Source: JAAZGD01 sp964489555 (lineage in GTDB: Bacteria > Bacillota > Clostridia > Peptostreptococcales > Anaerovoracaceae). Taken from it: a DNA stretch of 31,234 bases. Shown here one piece after another: positions 13,868 through 21,167 of this stretch (within the stretch, counting starts at the first letter, position 1; each line of letters begins with the position of its first letter). Location of the stretch: assembly GCA_964489555.1 (NCBI GenBank), contig CAZAZF010000017.1:1-31234 (forward strand), in the 5' to 3' direction. The notes below the pieces were generated by a model that did no database searches, was not told where the DNA came from, and saw only the letters and a program-made list of their open reading frames with translations. Made by a program: the position numbers and the translations under genes.

Positions 13868-14806
13868 ATGAAATTGAAAAAATTATTTGCAGTAATGTTG
13901 GTGGTTGCTTTAATCGCCGCATCCTTCGCCGCTTGTGGCGGAACGGAAGCTCCAGTTGAAGAACCGGAAGATGTAGTTGAAGTCAATGTGGTGGAAGAAG
14001 CTGCCATGGCCTATTTTGCCGATTATCCCGAGAACATGCATATGATCGCAATGGCCGATTTAATGCCTTTAATTGATGCGGGAGATGAAATGTTTATCAT
14101 CGACGCCAGAGCAGCAGACGCTTACGCAGAAGGCCACCTGGCCGGCGCAGTAAACATGCCTTTCGCCAGCACGGCGATTGCCGACAATTTGGAAGTCATT
14201 CCCGATGATGTTCCTGTATATGTATATTGCTATAGTGGGCAAACTGCGTCCCAGGTTACTTCTGTGCTGAACGCAGCCGGAAAACCCATTACCAATATCC
14301 GAGGCGGATGGAATCGTGGAATTTCCAAAGCAGAAGGCTTTGAAGCTTATGTGAGCACGGAAGAAGTAGCAATGCCTACGGATGTATATGCTGTAGATGC
14401 AGATCTGAAAGCAGCAGTAGAAGATTATTTTGCCACCGTTGCTTCCTATAATGGAACCGACTATGCAAATCAGAACATCTCTGTGGAAAAAGTAAAAGAA
14501 ATCGTGGATTCCGGATCAGACGATTATGTCATTTTGTCTGTTCGACAAGCTGTTGATTATGCAGAAGCTCATGTACCGGGTGCTATGAATATTCCTTTCG
14601 GGGCGGGGATGCAAGAAGCACTTGTAGACCTTCCCATGGACAAAACCATCGTGGTTTATTGTTACACAGGTCATACCGCATCTCAGACTGTAGGGATTTT
14701 GAGACTTCTGGGATACGAAGCTTTGAACATGGCTTTTGGCATGGGTAGTGTTGAAACCGAAGTAGGATGGCTGGGGGCCGGTTTTGAAACCGAAGCGGCC
14801 GAATAG
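13868..14806 (+). CDS. Lipoprotein with two active-type rhodanese domains
   Basis: Seen: 312 aa from ATG at 13868, chosen because AAGGAGAG lies upstream; the frame runs back to 13841 inside the previous gene. Signal peptide ends SFAAC, lipid cysteine C23, followed by an acidic linker (about 28-44). Two rhodanese domains show an internal duplication: about 58-150 with active loop CYSGQTAS (C121) and about 203-300 with CYTGHTAS (C265). Each is preceded by a similar helical segment (EEAAMAYFADYP and KAAVEDYFATV). These loops resemble GlpE/PspE-type rhodaneses. Known: rhodanese cysteines carry persulfide sulfur. Inferred: with the preceding lipoprotein it forms an extracytoplasmic sulfur relay with three usable cysteines. 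Ends 65 bases before a strong terminator. Confidence 0.9.
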   Translation: MKLKKLFAVMLVVALIAASFAACGGTEAPVEEPEDVVEVNVVEEAAMAYFADYPENMHMIAMADLMPLIDAGDEMFIIDARAADAYAEGHLAGAVNMPFASTAIADNLEVIPDDVPVYVYCYSGQTASQVTSVLNAAGKPITNIRGGWNRGISKAEGFEAYVSTEEVAMPTDVYAVDADLKAAVEDYFATVASYNGTDYANQNISVEKVKEIVDSGSDDYVILSVRQAVDYAEAHVPGAMNIPFGAGMQEALVDLPMDKTIVVYCYTGHTASQTVGILRLLGYEALNMAFGMGSVETEVGWLGAGFETEAAE

Positions 14807-14871
14807 TAGAAAGTTCAATTACTTTTACTTTTATTTGACAGTACAAAAAATAATTAGCAAGTAACATGACC

Positions 14872-14914
14872 TTGGGTGCAGAAAAGTTCTTTTCTGCACC
14901 CAAACTATTTTTTC
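14872..14914 (+). terminator. Strong rho-independent terminator of the rhodanese operon
   Basis: A near-perfect stem TTGGGTGCAGAAA/TTTCTGCACCCAA (13 bp, 15 if the tight loop is paired further) is followed by CTATTTTTTCC. It lies 65 bases after the stop codon at 14806. Confidence 0.88.
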
Positions 14915-14973
14915 CTCCGAAAGGGGACTTTGAGATATAATGGAGAGCAAAGGAAAGCAGTGCTCAATGGTGT

Positions 14974-16056
14974 ATGGGGGAGAGAATGAGGCGATTTATG
15001 AGTGGGTTGTTTGGAATTATAGGGATATTGATTTTGGCCTTTGGAATACTCATTTTTTGGCTTCATGTGAATGAGTATCGTCCTGGGCCGGTAGAAAAGT
15101 TGGTGACGGGTGAACAAAATGGAACCCAAATGGAAATAGAGCAACCAATCACGATTTTATCCTTCAATATCGGGTATGGAGCCTTGTCTAAAGAAATGGA
15201 TTTTGTAATGGATGGGGGAAAGATGTCTTATCCGGATTCTGCTCAAGTCATTCATCGCAACATGGAGGGTATGGTCCTTGCTATTGAGAAGGAAAATCCA
15301 GATATCTTGTTGATTCAGGAAATTGATCGGGTGTCCAAGCGAAGCTACTATGTCGATCAGGTAGAATTTTTGGAAGACAAACTGGAAAAACCTTCACTCT
15401 ACGCCACTAATTTCCGGTGCGGCTATGTGCCATTTCCCATTCCTGGAATGCTGGGAAAAGTCGAGAGTGGTTTGGCAATTTTTCACCATTACCCGATAGA
15501 ATCTGCCTTTCGAATCGCTCTCCCCGGCTCTTTTAAATGGCCGGTGCGATTAGCTCAACTGAAACGTTGTTTGCTGGTAGAAACCATACCTTTGGCAGGG
15601 ACCGACAAAAAGTTAGTGCTTATCAACCTTCATCTGGAAGCCTATGATGATGGTGGAGGCAGAGCAGCGCAGACCCAGGCGCTGGCTTCTTTGATGAAGG
15701 AAGAATGGCAAAATGGAAATTATGTAATAGCGGGAGGAGATTGGAATCAAACATTCCCCGGTGCAGATCCGGAAAAGTATCCTTTGGTAGATACGAAAAC
15801 TTTTGTGGCCGGAAAGGTGGATAGAGAATTTTGGAATCAGTGGGAGTTTTTTTATGATGAAGAGACCCCCACCAGCCGGTTGTTGAATCGACCCTATGAT
15901 CCACAGCATTCCGAAACGCAATATTATGTAATCGATGGGTTTGCCGTTTCTCCCAACATCCAGGTGGTCGAAGTGAAAACCCTAGACCATGAATTTCAGT
16001 ATTCGGATCACAATCCGGTAGTGATTAAACTTTGGCTTAAACAGGAAGAGCATTAA
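14974..16056 (+). CDS. Membrane-anchored endonuclease/exonuclease/phosphatase-family protein
   Basis: Seen: up to 360 aa. An N-terminal membrane helix (about residues 10-30) is followed by an EEP-fold domain with ILSFNIGYG, LLIQEID (metal-binding glutamate), INLHLEAYDDGG, AGGDWNQ and the C-terminal SDHNPVV. Known: the fold includes DNase I, exonuclease III, sphingomyelinase and inositol phosphatases, using a divalent metal to cut phosphodiester or phosphoester bonds. The N-terminal anchor places the domain outside the membrane, so an extracellular phosphoester or nucleic acid substrate is likely. Start is uncertain: ATGs occur at 14974, 14986 and 14998, and the last two have better-placed purine-rich sequence. 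No operon partner; closes at a bidirectional terminator. Confidence 0.85.
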   Translation: MGERMRRFMSGLFGIIGILILAFGILIFWLHVNEYRPGPVEKLVTGEQNGTQMEIEQPITILSFNIGYGALSKEMDFVMDGGKMSYPDSAQVIHRNMEGMVLAIEKENPDILLIQEIDRVSKRSYYVDQVEFLEDKLEKPSLYATNFRCGYVPFPIPGMLGKVESGLAIFHHYPIESAFRIALPGSFKWPVRLAQLKRCLLVETIPLAGTDKKLVLINLHLEAYDDGGGRAAQTQALASLMKEEWQNGNYVIAGGDWNQTFPGADPEKYPLVDTKTFVAGKVDREFWNQWEFFYDEETPTSRLLNRPYDPQHSETQYYVIDGFAVSPNIQVVEVKTLDHEFQYSDHNPVVIKLWLKQEEH

Positions 16057-16072
16057 GATGGTAAGAAAATTG

Positions 16073-16095
16073 AAAAACCCCGAAAGCGGGGTTTT
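16073..16095. terminator. Bidirectional terminator between the EEP-family gene and spoVG
   Basis: AAAACCCCG-AAAG-CGGGGTTTT is a 9-bp stem flanked by A and T runs, so it can stop transcripts from both sides: the EEP-family gene (stop at 16056) and spoVG (stop at 16129). Confidence 0.85.
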
Positions 16096-16128
16096 GGTTG
16101 GTTTTACTGGCGGTATGAATGATAAAAA

Positions 16129-16464
16129 TTATTCCGTTGTTTCTTCCTCTTCTTCTTCCGTATCTTCACCAGGAACCTCTGGTGAAGAGGCTGCCATAGC
16201 CGCGGCGTTTTCCAACGCTTTTTCATATTCTGCAAAAATTGCTTCTTTGATGCGATTTCGGGTTTCGGAAGTGAGAGGATGGGCAATGTCTCGAAAATCA
16301 CCTTCTCCCATTTTCCTGCTGGGCATCGCAATAAATAGCCCGTTCTGTCCTTCGATGACCTTGATGTCATGAACAACGAACTCTTCGTCGAAGGTGATGG
16401 AAACCACTGCTTTCATCTTTCCTTCATCGTTGACTTTTCGCACTCGTACATCCGTAATGTTCAT
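16129..16464 (-). CDS. spoVG: SpoVG, RNA-binding regulator of septation and sporulation
   Basis: Seen: 111 aa from the ATG at 16464, which begins MNITDVRVRKV like family members. An in-frame start 16 codons earlier is rejected, because GGGTGG lies 8 bases before the chosen ATG. The core IAMPSRKMGEGDFRDIAHP and the helix SETRNRIKEAI are classical. The C-terminal tail is a run of acidic residues (about 96-111), longer than in many relatives. Known: SpoVG is a small site-specific RNA/DNA-binding protein involved in sporulation and cell-surface gene control. Context: downstream of purR on the same strand, as in Bacillus, but with its own promoter. Confidence 0.95.
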   Translation of the reverse strand: MNITDVRVRKVNDEGKMKAVVSITFDEEFVVHDIKVIEGQNGLFIAMPSRKMGEGDFRDIAHPLTSETRNRIKEAIFAEYEKALENAAAMAASSPEVPGEDTEEEEEETTE

Positions 16465-16530
16465 ACTTACTACCACCCTTTCTTTGCCGCGTAAACCAAG
16501 TCCACACCGCAATCACGGTATTTCCCAGTA

Positions 16531-16559
16531 ATTATACAAGAAAGGGGTTCAAATTACAA
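16531..16559 (-). promoter_or_regulatory. spoVG promoter
   Basis: Minus strand: TTGTAA (16554-16559), 17-base spacer, TATAAT (16531-16536). It looks like a sigma-A promoter, although spoVG of Bacillus subtilis uses sigma-H. No terminator separates it from purR, so read-through from purR is also possible. Confidence 0.7.
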
Positions 16560-16568
16560 GAATTTCGT

Positions 16569-17378
16569 CTAAAAAATCTGATTATTCGGAAAGAATGTGA
16601 GTTTTCGATTTTCCTCATCCAAAGGTCCCATATATACGATGGGGACATAATTATCAATCTTTTTTTTCTCCGGCTCCTGGGATACAATTACCGCACCGGT
16701 AGATATCACTTCGATGTCAAACTCTGAAAGAATGTCGGAGATTCCTTTAACAGAACCGCCTCCTCTCATGAAATCATCAATAATAATAGCCCGAGATCCG
16801 GGAGTAACTGCCCGCTTGGCAATGCTCATTTTTTGAATACGGTCATAGGAGCCGGAAAAGTAATTGATAGAAACCGTAGAACCCTCACTGATTTTCGTTT
16901 CTCTTCGGATGACGACCAGGGGTAGATTCAGAAGAAAAGCCGTCATCACGGCCACCGGGATTCCTTTGGTTTCAATAGTGGCTACCAAATCTGCCTCGGC
17001 GTTTTGAAATTTTCTGGAAAAAATAGTTGCCAGCCTTTTGACTAAATGTGCATCAAACATTAAATCGGAACTATAAAGAAATCCACCTCCTAAGAGGCGG
17101 CTTGGATCCGTGAGTTTTTGGCATAACTCTTCCTGAAGCAACAAGGTGTCTTTGTTCGATATGTAAGGAACAAAGCGAACACCGCCTGAGGCTCCCGGTG
17201 TGGTTTCAATAAAACCAAGTTGGCTGTCTCTCAAAATTTCTTTGGCGGTGGTGATGTCTTCGCTGATGCTGGATTTTGCCGCTCCAAACTGATCACAAAA
17301 GGTTTTGAGGCCAAAGGTCTGGTTGGGGGAGTCCGACAAAATTTTAATCAAACTACCCACGCGATGGGTTCGTTTCAT
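16569..17378 (-). CDS. purR: Purine operon repressor PurR (Bacillus type)
   Basis: Seen: 269 aa from the ATG at 17378, with AAGGA 7 bases upstream; the frame continues to 17453 but that part overlaps the promoter. Residues 1-73 are a winged-helix domain (KRTHRVGSLIKILSDSPNQ). Residues 75-269 form a phosphoribosyltransferase-like domain with the PRPP motif AIIIDDFMRGGGS. Known: this PurR represses purine synthesis genes and is released by PRPP; it is unrelated to the LacI-type PurR of enterobacteria. Context: directly upstream of spoVG and divergent from murC; prs, which makes PRPP, lies three genes away. Confidence 0.95.
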   Translation of the reverse strand: MKRTHRVGSLIKILSDSPNQTFGLKTFCDQFGAAKSSISEDITTAKEILRDSQLGFIETTPGASGGVRFVPYISNKDTLLLQEELCQKLTDPSRLLGGGFLYSSDLMFDAHLVKRLATIFSRKFQNAEADLVATIETKGIPVAVMTAFLLNLPLVVIRRETKISEGSTVSINYFSGSYDRIQKMSIAKRAVTPGSRAIIIDDFMRGGGSVKGISDILSEFDIEVISTGAVIVSQEPEKKKIDNYVPIVYMGPLDEENRKLTFFPNNQIF

Positions 17379-17424
17379 AGGAGAGTCCTTTCCATAAACG
17401 CGAACGATAAAGTGTGTTGATACA

Positions 17425-17453
17425 ATATTATTCGCTGAATTGAAAAATGTCAA
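17425..17453 (-). promoter_or_regulatory. purR promoter
   Basis: Minus strand: TTGACA (17448-17453), 17-base spacer, TAATAT (17425-17430). The ATG is at 17378, leaving a leader of about 40 bases. Confidence 0.78.
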
Positions 17454-17468
17454 TTGTGGATAATATTT

Positions 17469-17497
17469 TTGAAATGGGTCCTTTGATATGATATACT
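17469..17497 (+). promoter_or_regulatory. murC operon promoter
   Basis: Plus strand: TTGAAA (17469-17474), 17-base spacer, TATACT (17492-17497), 25 bases before the chosen murC start. It is back to back with the purR promoter. Confidence 0.68.
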
Positions 17498-17522
17498 AAT
17501 TATGCAAAAAGTGGAGGTTAAG

Positions 17523-18908
17523 ATGAATCATTTAGAGGACCATAAACAAATACACTGCATAGGCATCGGAGGAATCGGGCTTTCCGCTCTTGCAGAGATA
17601 TTAATGAATCGGGGATTTCGAGTCACCGGTTCGGACATGAAAGAATCCGATGTGACAGACCGTCTCATATCAAAAGGCGCCAATGTTTTTTTGGGCCATA
17701 GAGGAAAAAATGTAGAAGGAGCTGATTTGGTAGTTTACTCCGCAGCAGTAGGAGAAGACAATCCCGAGTTGGTTCGAGCCAAAGAGTTGTCGATACCCGC
17801 CGTTACAAGGGCAGATTTGTTAGGCACCTTGATGGGGGAGTATTCCAGTAGCATCGCTGTATCCGGGACCCACGGAAAAACCACAACCACCTCGATGGTG
17901 TCTTTAATTTTGGAAAAAGCAGGGAAAGACCCTACCATTTTAATAGGTGGAAATCTTCCGGAAATCGGAGGCAATGTAAAGGTAGGGCAGGGCAATTATT
18001 TTGTTACAGAAGCTTGCGAATATATGGATAGTTTTTTAAACTTAAAGCCAAAGATTGAAATCATTTTGAACATCGATTCCGACCATCTGGATTACTTCAA
18101 GGATATCGACCATATTGCCAAATCATTTCAAACTTTTGCCCATCTGGTTCCTCAAGATGGGTACATTATAGCGCTGGACTCCAACCCCTTTGTGAAAGCC
18201 GTGACCCAAGATCTTCCCAATGTCATCACCTTTGGGCTAACAGAAATGTGCAATTATTGGGCCAAGAATATTCGTTTCACTGAAGCCGGATATCCTCTCT
18301 ATGATCTTTACCATGGAGAAGATTTTCTAGTGGAAATGGAACTGTCGGTACCCGGAGAACATAATGTTTTAAATTCTTTGGCTGCCTTTGCTTGCGGGCA
18401 TACATTGGGAGTGGATCCTCAATCTATGAAAGAAACTCTCAAAGTTTTTCGTGGAACTCAACGCAGGTTTGACATCCAAGGACGAACCGACAGGGGTGTA
18501 GTCATCGTGGATGACTATGCACATCACCCTACGGAGATCCGTGCCACACTCCGTGCGGCTCGAAATATGCCATTGAAGAACCTTTGGTGTTTGTTTCAAC
18601 CGCATACCTACACCAGAACCATGGCTCTATTTGATGAGTTTGTGGAGTCTTTTGATGATGCAGATTGTTTGGTCATGGCGGAAATTTATGCAGCCAGAGA
18701 AAAAAACATATATAAAATCAGCTCTCAAACCCTTGTTGAAAAAATAAAAGAACATAATCCGGGTCGGTTTGCCTATTACTTTGAAACCTTTGAGGAAATT
18801 GCCGACTTTGTATATCAAAATGCCCAAGAAGGAGATTGTATTATTACTATGGGCGCGGGGGATATTTACAAAGTTGGGGAGATGATCTTGGAAAAGGATT
18901 TTTTATAG
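17523..18908 (+). CDS. murC: UDP-N-acetylmuramate--L-alanine ligase
   Basis: Seen: 461 aa from the ATG at 17523, which follows GGAGG by 6 bases; an in-frame ATG at 17502 has no ribosome binding site. N-terminal UDP-binding HCIGIGGIGLSALAEIL, ATP-binding GTHGKTTTTSM (115-125), NIDSDHLDYF, and a C-terminal ligase domain beginning near RRFDIQGRTDRGVVIVDDYAHHPTEI. Known: cytoplasmic ATP-dependent addition of L-alanine to UDP-MurNAc, the first amino acid of the peptidoglycan stem. First gene of a plus-strand run with glmU, prs and pth; the next gene starts 10 bases later. Confidence 0.97.
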   Translation: MNHLEDHKQIHCIGIGGIGLSALAEILMNRGFRVTGSDMKESDVTDRLISKGANVFLGHRGKNVEGADLVVYSAAVGEDNPELVRAKELSIPAVTRADLLGTLMGEYSSSIAVSGTHGKTTTTSMVSLILEKAGKDPTILIGGNLPEIGGNVKVGQGNYFVTEACEYMDSFLNLKPKIEIILNIDSDHLDYFKDIDHIAKSFQTFAHLVPQDGYIIALDSNPFVKAVTQDLPNVITFGLTEMCNYWAKNIRFTEAGYPLYDLYHGEDFLVEMELSVPGEHNVLNSLAAFACGHTLGVDPQSMKETLKVFRGTQRRFDIQGRTDRGVVIVDDYAHHPTEIRATLRAARNMPLKNLWCLFQPHTYTRTMALFDEFVESFDDADCLVMAEIYAAREKNIYKISSQTLVEKIKEHNPGRFAYYFETFEEIADFVYQNAQEGDCIITMGAGDIYKVGEMILEKDFL

Positions 18909-18917
18909 GAGGAAGGT

Positions 18918-19622
18918 ATGAATTACGAGGATCACATGGCCCTTGAGGAAGAGCGTAGAATTCGAAACAAAAAATGGGTAGAAAAGGGTGTGAGTTTTAC
19001 AGACTTGGAACGAGCTTATATCGATAAGGAAGTTACCATCGGCTCGGGAACCCATATTGGGCCCAATGTGGTATTGGAAGGGGCCACATCCATCGGTTTC
19101 GGGTGTCAGATTAGAGGGAATACACGGATTAAAGATTGCATTATCGGAGATGAAACCGAAGTGGAAGCTTCTGTGCTTATAGACAGTGAAGTGGGCAACG
19201 GTACGAAAATCGGCCCTTTTGCTTATTTAAGGCCGGGAAGTAAAGTAGGGAACCACTGTAAAATAGGAGATTTTGTGGAAGTTAAAAACTCCTCTTTTGG
19301 GGATGGCAGCAAAGCATCTCATTTGACCTATATCGGAGATTCTGATGTGGGGAAAGATGTGAACATCGGGTGCGGAGTGATATTTGTTAATTATGATGGT
19401 CGGGACAAGCATCGATCCATAGTGAAGGATGGTGCCTTTATCGGTTGCAATACCAATTTGTTGTCTCCGATAACGGTAGAGGAAGAGGCGTATATCGCTG
19501 CGGGAAGTACGGTTACCACCAATGTACCAAAAAGAGCGCTATATGTTGCCAGAGCAAAAGGAAAGGTAATCGAAGGTTGGGTGGAAAGAAGAGGTTTGTT
19601 GAAAAAGAAAGGGAAGGTGTAA
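18918..19622 (+). CDS. Stand-alone GlmU-type acetyltransferase (left-handed beta-helix half of GlmU)
   Basis: Seen: 234 aa. GlmU is normally about 455 aa. This protein begins at the linker helix just before the beta-helix (MALEEERRIRNKKWVEKGVS, then hexapeptide repeats from about residue 38), and the whole N-terminal uridyltransferase domain is absent. Acetyltransferase residues are kept: R105 (YLRPGS), K123 (EVKNS), H135 and Y138 (ASHLTYIGD), N158 (VNYDG), K164, R212. The usual serine in GS-D/N-T is cysteine (C177). Known: this half acetylates glucosamine-1-phosphate with acetyl-CoA. Its own AGGAGGAAGGT lies before the ATG, and the upstream gene ends intact, so this is not a sequencing break. 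Inferred: UDP-GlcNAc pyrophosphorylase activity must come from another protein. Position between murC and prs is the glmU place in Firmicutes. Confidence 0.88.
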   Translation: MNYEDHMALEEERRIRNKKWVEKGVSFTDLERAYIDKEVTIGSGTHIGPNVVLEGATSIGFGCQIRGNTRIKDCIIGDETEVEASVLIDSEVGNGTKIGPFAYLRPGSKVGNHCKIGDFVEVKNSSFGDGSKASHLTYIGDSDVGKDVNIGCGVIFVNYDGRDKHRSIVKDGAFIGCNTNLLSPITVEEEAYIAAGSTVTTNVPKRALYVARAKGKVIEGWVERRGLLKKKGKV

Positions 19623-19629
19623 TAAAAAG

Positions 19630-20580
19630 ATGAAACAGGCGGCATTTGCGGACTTCAAAGTATTTGCGGGAAATTCTCATTTGGGACTGGCGGAAGAAAT
19701 CGCCTCCATCATGGGAAAGCCCTTAGGCAAGGCATCGGTTTCCACCTTTAGTGATGGAGAAATCGCTGTCAACTTATGGGAAACGGTGCGGGGTATTGAT
19801 TGTTATATCATTCAATCCACGTGCGACCCCGTTAACAACAATCTAATGGAACTGCTCATAATGATTGATGCTATGAAAAGGGCGTCCGCAGGCCGAATCA
19901 ATGCCATCATCCCCTATTATGGTTATGCCAGACAGGATCGCAAAACCAAAGCAAGAGATCCCATTACCGCCAAGTTGGTGGCAGACCTTCTTGTGGCGGC
20001 GGGGGCAGACCGTGTACTGACCATGGATTTGCATGCAGCTCAGATACAGGGCTATTTTAACATCCCGGTGGATCATTTGTTGGGAGTTCCTATTCTGGTG
20101 AAGTATTTCAAAGATCGGGCCATCGAAGACCTAGTGATTGTTTCTCCGGACCATGGTTCGGTAACCCGGGCGCGAAATATGGCGCAGCCCTTGAATGTAC
20201 CCATTGCTATTATTGATAAAAGAAGACCGGAGCCCAACAAAAGTGAAATCATGAATATTATCGGAGAAATCGAGGGTATGAATTGCGTGTTGGTGGATGA
20301 TATGATTGACACAGCTGGAACCATTACAAATGGAGCCATTGCATTGATGGAAATGGGAGCCAAATCCGTAATGGCATGTGCTACCCACCCTATTTTATCC
20401 GGTCCGGCTATCGAACGGTTGGCCAGCTCTCCCATTCATGAGTTGGTACTATTAAACACGGTGCCCATTCCAGAAGAAAAAAGGATTGCTTCTATGAAGA
20501 TTTTGTCGGTAGCACCTTTGTTTGCAGAAGCTATGCTTCGGGTGTTCACCAACGATTCCATCAGTAAGCTTTTTGATTAA
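19630..20580 (+). CDS. prs: Ribose-phosphate pyrophosphokinase
   Basis: Seen: 316 aa, the usual length. FSDGEIAVNL, the flexible loop YGYARQDRKTKARDPITAKLVA, DLHAAQIQGYF, and PRPP loop VLVDDMIDTAGTI are all present. Known: makes PRPP from ribose-5-phosphate and ATP for purine, pyrimidine, NAD, histidine and tryptophan synthesis. It starts 8 bases after the glmU-like gene. GGAAGGTG overlaps the preceding stop region. Same relative place as in the Bacillus glmU-prs cluster, but the ribosomal L25 (ctc) gene that often follows is missing. Confidence 0.97.
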   Translation: MKQAAFADFKVFAGNSHLGLAEEIASIMGKPLGKASVSTFSDGEIAVNLWETVRGIDCYIIQSTCDPVNNNLMELLIMIDAMKRASAGRINAIIPYYGYARQDRKTKARDPITAKLVADLLVAAGADRVLTMDLHAAQIQGYFNIPVDHLLGVPILVKYFKDRAIEDLVIVSPDHGSVTRARNMAQPLNVPIAIIDKRRPEPNKSEIMNIIGEIEGMNCVLVDDMIDTAGTITNGAIALMEMGAKSVMACATHPILSGPAIERLASSPIHELVLLNTVPIPEEKRIASMKILSVAPLFAEAMLRVFTNDSISKLFD

Positions 20581-20605
20581 AGGATTAGGAGAAAGATCAA
20601 TCGGC

Positions 20606-21163
20606 ATGTATGTGATTGTTGGCCTGGGAAATCCCGGTCGAAAATATCAAAATACCCGCCACAATTTGGGTTTTATCACCATCGATCAACTGGCGGAAAA
20701 GCACGAAATTAAAGTAACAAAACTGGCATTTAAAGCATTGGTTGGTGATGGGGTCATTGCCAACCAAAAAGTTTTATTGGTAAAACCTCAAACCTACATG
20801 AACCTTTCTGGAGAAGCGGTAGTACAAATTATGAGATACTATAAAATACCTCTGGAAAACCTTCTGGTGATTTATGATGATGTAGATATTGAAACCGGAA
20901 AGATCCGTATTCGGAAAAAGGGTTCCGCGGGATCCCATAACGGAATGAAATCCATCATCTATCAAATACAATCTGATGAGTTTCCAAGAATACGAATCGG
21001 TATAGGGGGGGAGCGCAAGCTGTCTCTACGGGATTTTGTGACGGGAGGATTTTCGAAAGAGGAGAAGCCGTTGTTGGAAGATGCGGTACGGCGATCTGTG
21101 GGAGCCATCGAAAGTATCATAGCTGAAGGTGTTGATCGAGCCATGAATCGTTACAACGGGTGA
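20606..21163 (+). CDS. pth: Peptidyl-tRNA hydrolase
   Basis: Seen: 185 aa from the ATG at 20606, which begins MYVIVGLGNPGRKYQNTRHN, the classical N terminus with catalytic histidine in TRHN. PQTYMNLSGEAV, YDDVD and KGSAGSHNGMKSI complete the active site. A longer frame from 20522 lies inside prs and is rejected. The Shine-Dalgarno AGGAG lies about 13 bases upstream, rather far. Known: releases peptides from tRNA after ribosome drop-off. Followed after 4 bases by mfd. Confidence 0.96.
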   Translation: MYVIVGLGNPGRKYQNTRHNLGFITIDQLAEKHEIKVTKLAFKALVGDGVIANQKVLLVKPQTYMNLSGEAVVQIMRYYKIPLENLLVIYDDVDIETGKIRIRKKGSAGSHNGMKSIIYQIQSDEFPRIRIGIGGERKLSLRDFVTGGFSKEEKPLLEDAVRRSVGAIESIIAEGVDRAMNRYNG

Positions 21164-21167
21164 AGAA

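Noticed and set aside
14835..14862. TTGACA at 14835 after the rhodanese genes as a promoter
   Set aside because: No -10 at the right spacing, and a strong terminator lies directly downstream.
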